From: an uncultured Eubacteriales bacterium
GTDB taxonomy: Bacteria > Bacillota > Clostridia > Monoglobales > Monoglobaceae
Assembly (NCBI GenBank): GCA_900542675.1
Contig: UQOT01000095.1
Span: forward strand, 1-6,770
DNA: 6,770 nucleotides
Direction of reading: 5' to 3'
Under the pieces are notes generated by a model. The model was not told the DNA's origin. It worked only from the letters and a program-made list of their open reading frames with translations, and searched no databases. The position numbers and the translations under genes are program-made. This document shows, piece by piece, positions 5,085 through 6,770 of this stretch (position 1 is its first letter; every line of letters starts with the position of its first letter).

Positions 5085-6548
5085 ATGAGTATTAATTCAA
5101 AAACCAAAGAAAAACAAATCACTGCGTACAGTATGGCGTTTATGGCATTTTCCGCAGTATGGGGCTTTGGAAACGTTGTGAACGGCTATCGCTACTACGG
5201 CGGTATGAGCGTAACGCTTATGTGGGTTTTAATGTTTGCGCTATACTTTGTTCCGTATGCGCTTATGGTAGGTGAACTCGGTTCGGCATTTAAGAACGAG
5301 GGCGGCGGCGTTAGCTCGTGGATTGACCGCACAATGGGAAAGCGGCTCGCCTTTTACGCCGGCTGGACGTATTGGGTCGTACACATTCCCTACCTCTCCC
5401 AGAAACCGACAACTTCGCTCGTTGCACTCGGCTGGATAATATTCGGTGACGGCAGAGTCGGCAGCAGCGGTTGGAAGATGTTTGAAAGCGGCATTTTAAG
5501 TCAAATACCTACAGCTACAATTGTACAGATATTAGGTCTTGTGGTATTCTTTATTACGGTATTTATGGCTCTACGCGGCATTACGTTTTTAAAGAAAATA
5601 AGTTCTATCGCAGGTACGGCAATGTTTGTAATGTCAATTTTGTTTATAATTATGATGATTGCAGCACCCGGAATAACCGGACAAGTTCATTGGGCGCAAA
5701 TCGACTGGTCGTGGAAAACATTTGTTCCGGCTTTCGATAAAAACTCAATTATGAATATCGCAATTCTGATATTTGCCGTCGGCGGTTGTGAAAAGCTCTC
5801 ACCCTATGTCAACAAAATGAACAATCCTTCCAAAAGTTTTCCAAAGGGTATGATTTTACTTGCAGTTATGGTCGCTGTCTGCGCGATACTCGGCACAATT
5901 GCACTCGGCCTTATGTTCGCCGGTCAGCCGCTTGACAATGAGTTTGTCACAAACGGTCAATATCTTGCGTTCCAGAGGGTTGGACAGTACTATGGACTCG
6001 GCAACAGTCTGATGATAATTTACGCCGTGTGCTTCCTTGTCGTACAAATCGCAGTAATGATTGTGTCAATTGATGCGCCGCTGCGTATGCTGCTTGACAC
6101 AGCGGACGAAAAATATATCCCAAACTGGCTCACTAAAACCAACAAACGCGGAGTCTATAAAAACGGTGTTCTTGTTGTAACAATAGCTGTCTCAATTCTG
6201 ATTATTGTTCCCGCTCTCGGTATCGGAAGCGTAAGCGATATAGTAGACTTCGTTATCGGACTTAACTCAATCTGTATGCCTCTGCGCTATCTTTGGGTTT
6301 TTGCGGCATATATCGCACTAAAAAAACACACCGAACAATATCCGTCTGGCTACCACTTCACAAAGAGCAAAAAATTCGGTATGTTTGTCGGCGCATGGTG
6401 CTTAGCACTTACTGCATTTGCCTGCATAACGAAAATCTTTAACGTGGACGGCAACTATTTTAAACTTACCATAAATATCTTAACACCGTTTATCCTTCTT
6501 GGCATAGGACTCATCCTCCCTGCCACTGCGAAAAGAACAAACAAATAA
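5085..6548 (+). CDS. APC-family amino acid transporter (YjeM-like)
   Basis: A 487-residue integral membrane protein with about 12 hydrophobic segments, the size and pattern of amino acid/polyamine/organocation permeases, which move amino acids by proton symport or by exchange. Signatures seen: a TM1 helix with the glycine-containing break (FSAVWGFGNVVNG, about residues 22-34), FVPYALMVGELGSAF followed by the GGGVSSWI loop (55-80), and FAVGGCEKLSPYVNKMNNPS with SFPKG in the TM6-TM7 region. The N-terminal third resembles, from memory, E. coli YjeM, a predicted glutamate/GABA-type transporter; the substrate itself is unproven. Two adjacent ATGs (5082 and 5085) follow GGAG at 5073-5076; I chose 5085 for its eight-base spacing, while 5082 adds one Met. 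An upstream in-frame TTG at 5055 has no ribosome binding site. Divergent to the peptidase operon; followed by a terminator. Confidence 0.9.
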   Translation: MSINSKTKEKQITAYSMAFMAFSAVWGFGNVVNGYRYYGGMSVTLMWVLMFALYFVPYALMVGELGSAFKNEGGGVSSWIDRTMGKRLAFYAGWTYWVVHIPYLSQKPTTSLVALGWIIFGDGRVGSSGWKMFESGILSQIPTATIVQILGLVVFFITVFMALRGITFLKKISSIAGTAMFVMSILFIIMMIAAPGITGQVHWAQIDWSWKTFVPAFDKNSIMNIAILIFAVGGCEKLSPYVNKMNNPSKSFPKGMILLAVMVAVCAILGTIALGLMFAGQPLDNEFVTNGQYLAFQRVGQYYGLGNSLMIIYAVCFLVVQIAVMIVSIDAPLRMLLDTADEKYIPNWLTKTNKRGVYKNGVLVVTIAVSILIIVPALGIGSVSDIVDFVIGLNSICMPLRYLWVFAAYIALKKHTEQYPSGYHFTKSKKFGMFVGAWCLALTAFACITKIFNVDGNYFKLTINILTPFILLGIGLILPATAKRTNK

Positions 6549-6610
6549 TACGACGAGAAAATTATTATACGTCACATTATATAAATATTAAATATTTAAA
6601 ATATGAGAAG

Positions 6611-6652
6611 CAAAAAGGCATACCGCAAAGTTTAAAAGCGATATGCCTTTTG
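6611..6652. terminator. Intrinsic terminator after the transporter gene, bidirectional-looking
   Basis: AAAAGGCATA (6613-6622) pairs perfectly with TATGCCTTTT (6642-6651), extended inward past one mismatch by CGC/GCG (6624-6626 with 6638-6640) around an 11-base loop. The T run closes the plus-strand transcript and the A run on the left would give a U tract on the minus strand, so it may stop transcripts from both sides. It begins about 60 bases after the transporter stop. Confidence 0.85.
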
Positions 6653-6722
6653 TGTATTATGCTTAACTTACTATATTGTATGGATAAAAAGATGCTTTTG
6701 CTGGCGCTCAACGGGTAAAGGG

Positions 6723-6767
6723 TGCGAAGTCGCTCGAGCGAAGGGGGTGCTCTTGAGAGATTTCGCA
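6723..6767. repeat. Nested palindromes at the right edge, three-way-junction-like
   Basis: TGCGAA (6723-6728) pairs with TTCGCA (6762-6767) and encloses two more palindromes: the perfect 12-mer TCGCTCGAGCGA (6730-6741) and CTCT-TG-AGAG (6750-6759). GCGAAG occurs twice (6724-6729, 6738-6743) and GGGTGC twice (6720-6725 and 6745-6750). The stretch is much richer in G and C than its surroundings. No gene could be assigned in 6661-6770; a frame starting ATG at 6680 stops after 12 codons. It may be a structured RNA, the end of a repetitive element, or part of a gene beyond the edge. Confidence 0.45.
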
Positions 6768-6770
6768 AAA

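Noticed and set aside
6577..6768. A 63-codon minus-strand open frame across the terminator and the right-edge palindrome
   Set aside because: It reads through an intrinsic terminator, has no ribosome binding site, and its composition (Ser, Ile, Leu, Phe without pattern) looks like translated AT-rich intergenic DNA.

Overview
The window looks like chromosome from an AT-rich, low-GC Gram-positive bacterium, most likely a gut-type member of the Clostridia. The support is the strong AGGAGG-type ribosome binding sites, the extended -10 promoters (TGN before TATAAT-like boxes), the character of the housekeeping proteins, relics of a Tn916/Tn1549-type conjugative transposon, and an AgrD-like cyclic-lactone peptide remnant. 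The assignment is inferred from these features, not from a database search.

Layout, left to right. (1) 1-646, minus strand: the first 215 codons of glucose-6-phosphate isomerase (pgi), running off the left edge, with a clear promoter at 697-725. (2) About 780-1790: a decayed fragment of the right end of a Tn916-like element, read on the minus strand as hairpin, broken xis, int promoter and operator-like inverted repeat, gutted int, then tandem arm-type integrase binding repeats. A further broken ORF (1450-1655) of unknown identity lies upstream of xis. (3) 1743-2602, minus: a secreted kelch-type protein gene that has lost its start codon, carries a one-base frameshift and lacks its 3' end. 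(4) 2616-2678, minus: a possible 20-residue amphipathic peptide. (5) 2737-2841, minus: the C-terminal two thirds of an AgrD-type autoinducer precursor, without a start codon, in frame with and directly behind the stop of the next gene. (6) 2842-3594, minus: an intact small membrane-anchored HD-GYP protein. (7) 3613-4941, minus: an intact M18-family metalloaminopeptidase, 18 bp upstream of the HD-GYP gene, so the two probably form an operon from the promoter at 5024-5051. (8) 5085-6548, plus: a divergently transcribed APC-family amino acid transporter, followed by a bidirectional-looking terminator (6611-6652). (9) 6661-6770: no gene seen; the last 45 bases form a nested palindromic structure.

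Functional reading: the healthy genes are sugar metabolism (pgi), peptide breakdown and amino acid transport (peptidase and divergent transporter, a plausible scavenging pair), and a probable cyclic-di-GMP hydrolase. Between pgi and the HD-GYP gene, about 2 kb is an accessory zone in decay where at least five genes have been broken: int, xis, an unknown ORF, the kelch gene and an agrD-like gene. The most interesting leftovers are the AgrD-like peptide and the int relic, which still has its promoter, ribosome binding site, DNA-binding domain and neighbouring DNA target repeats.
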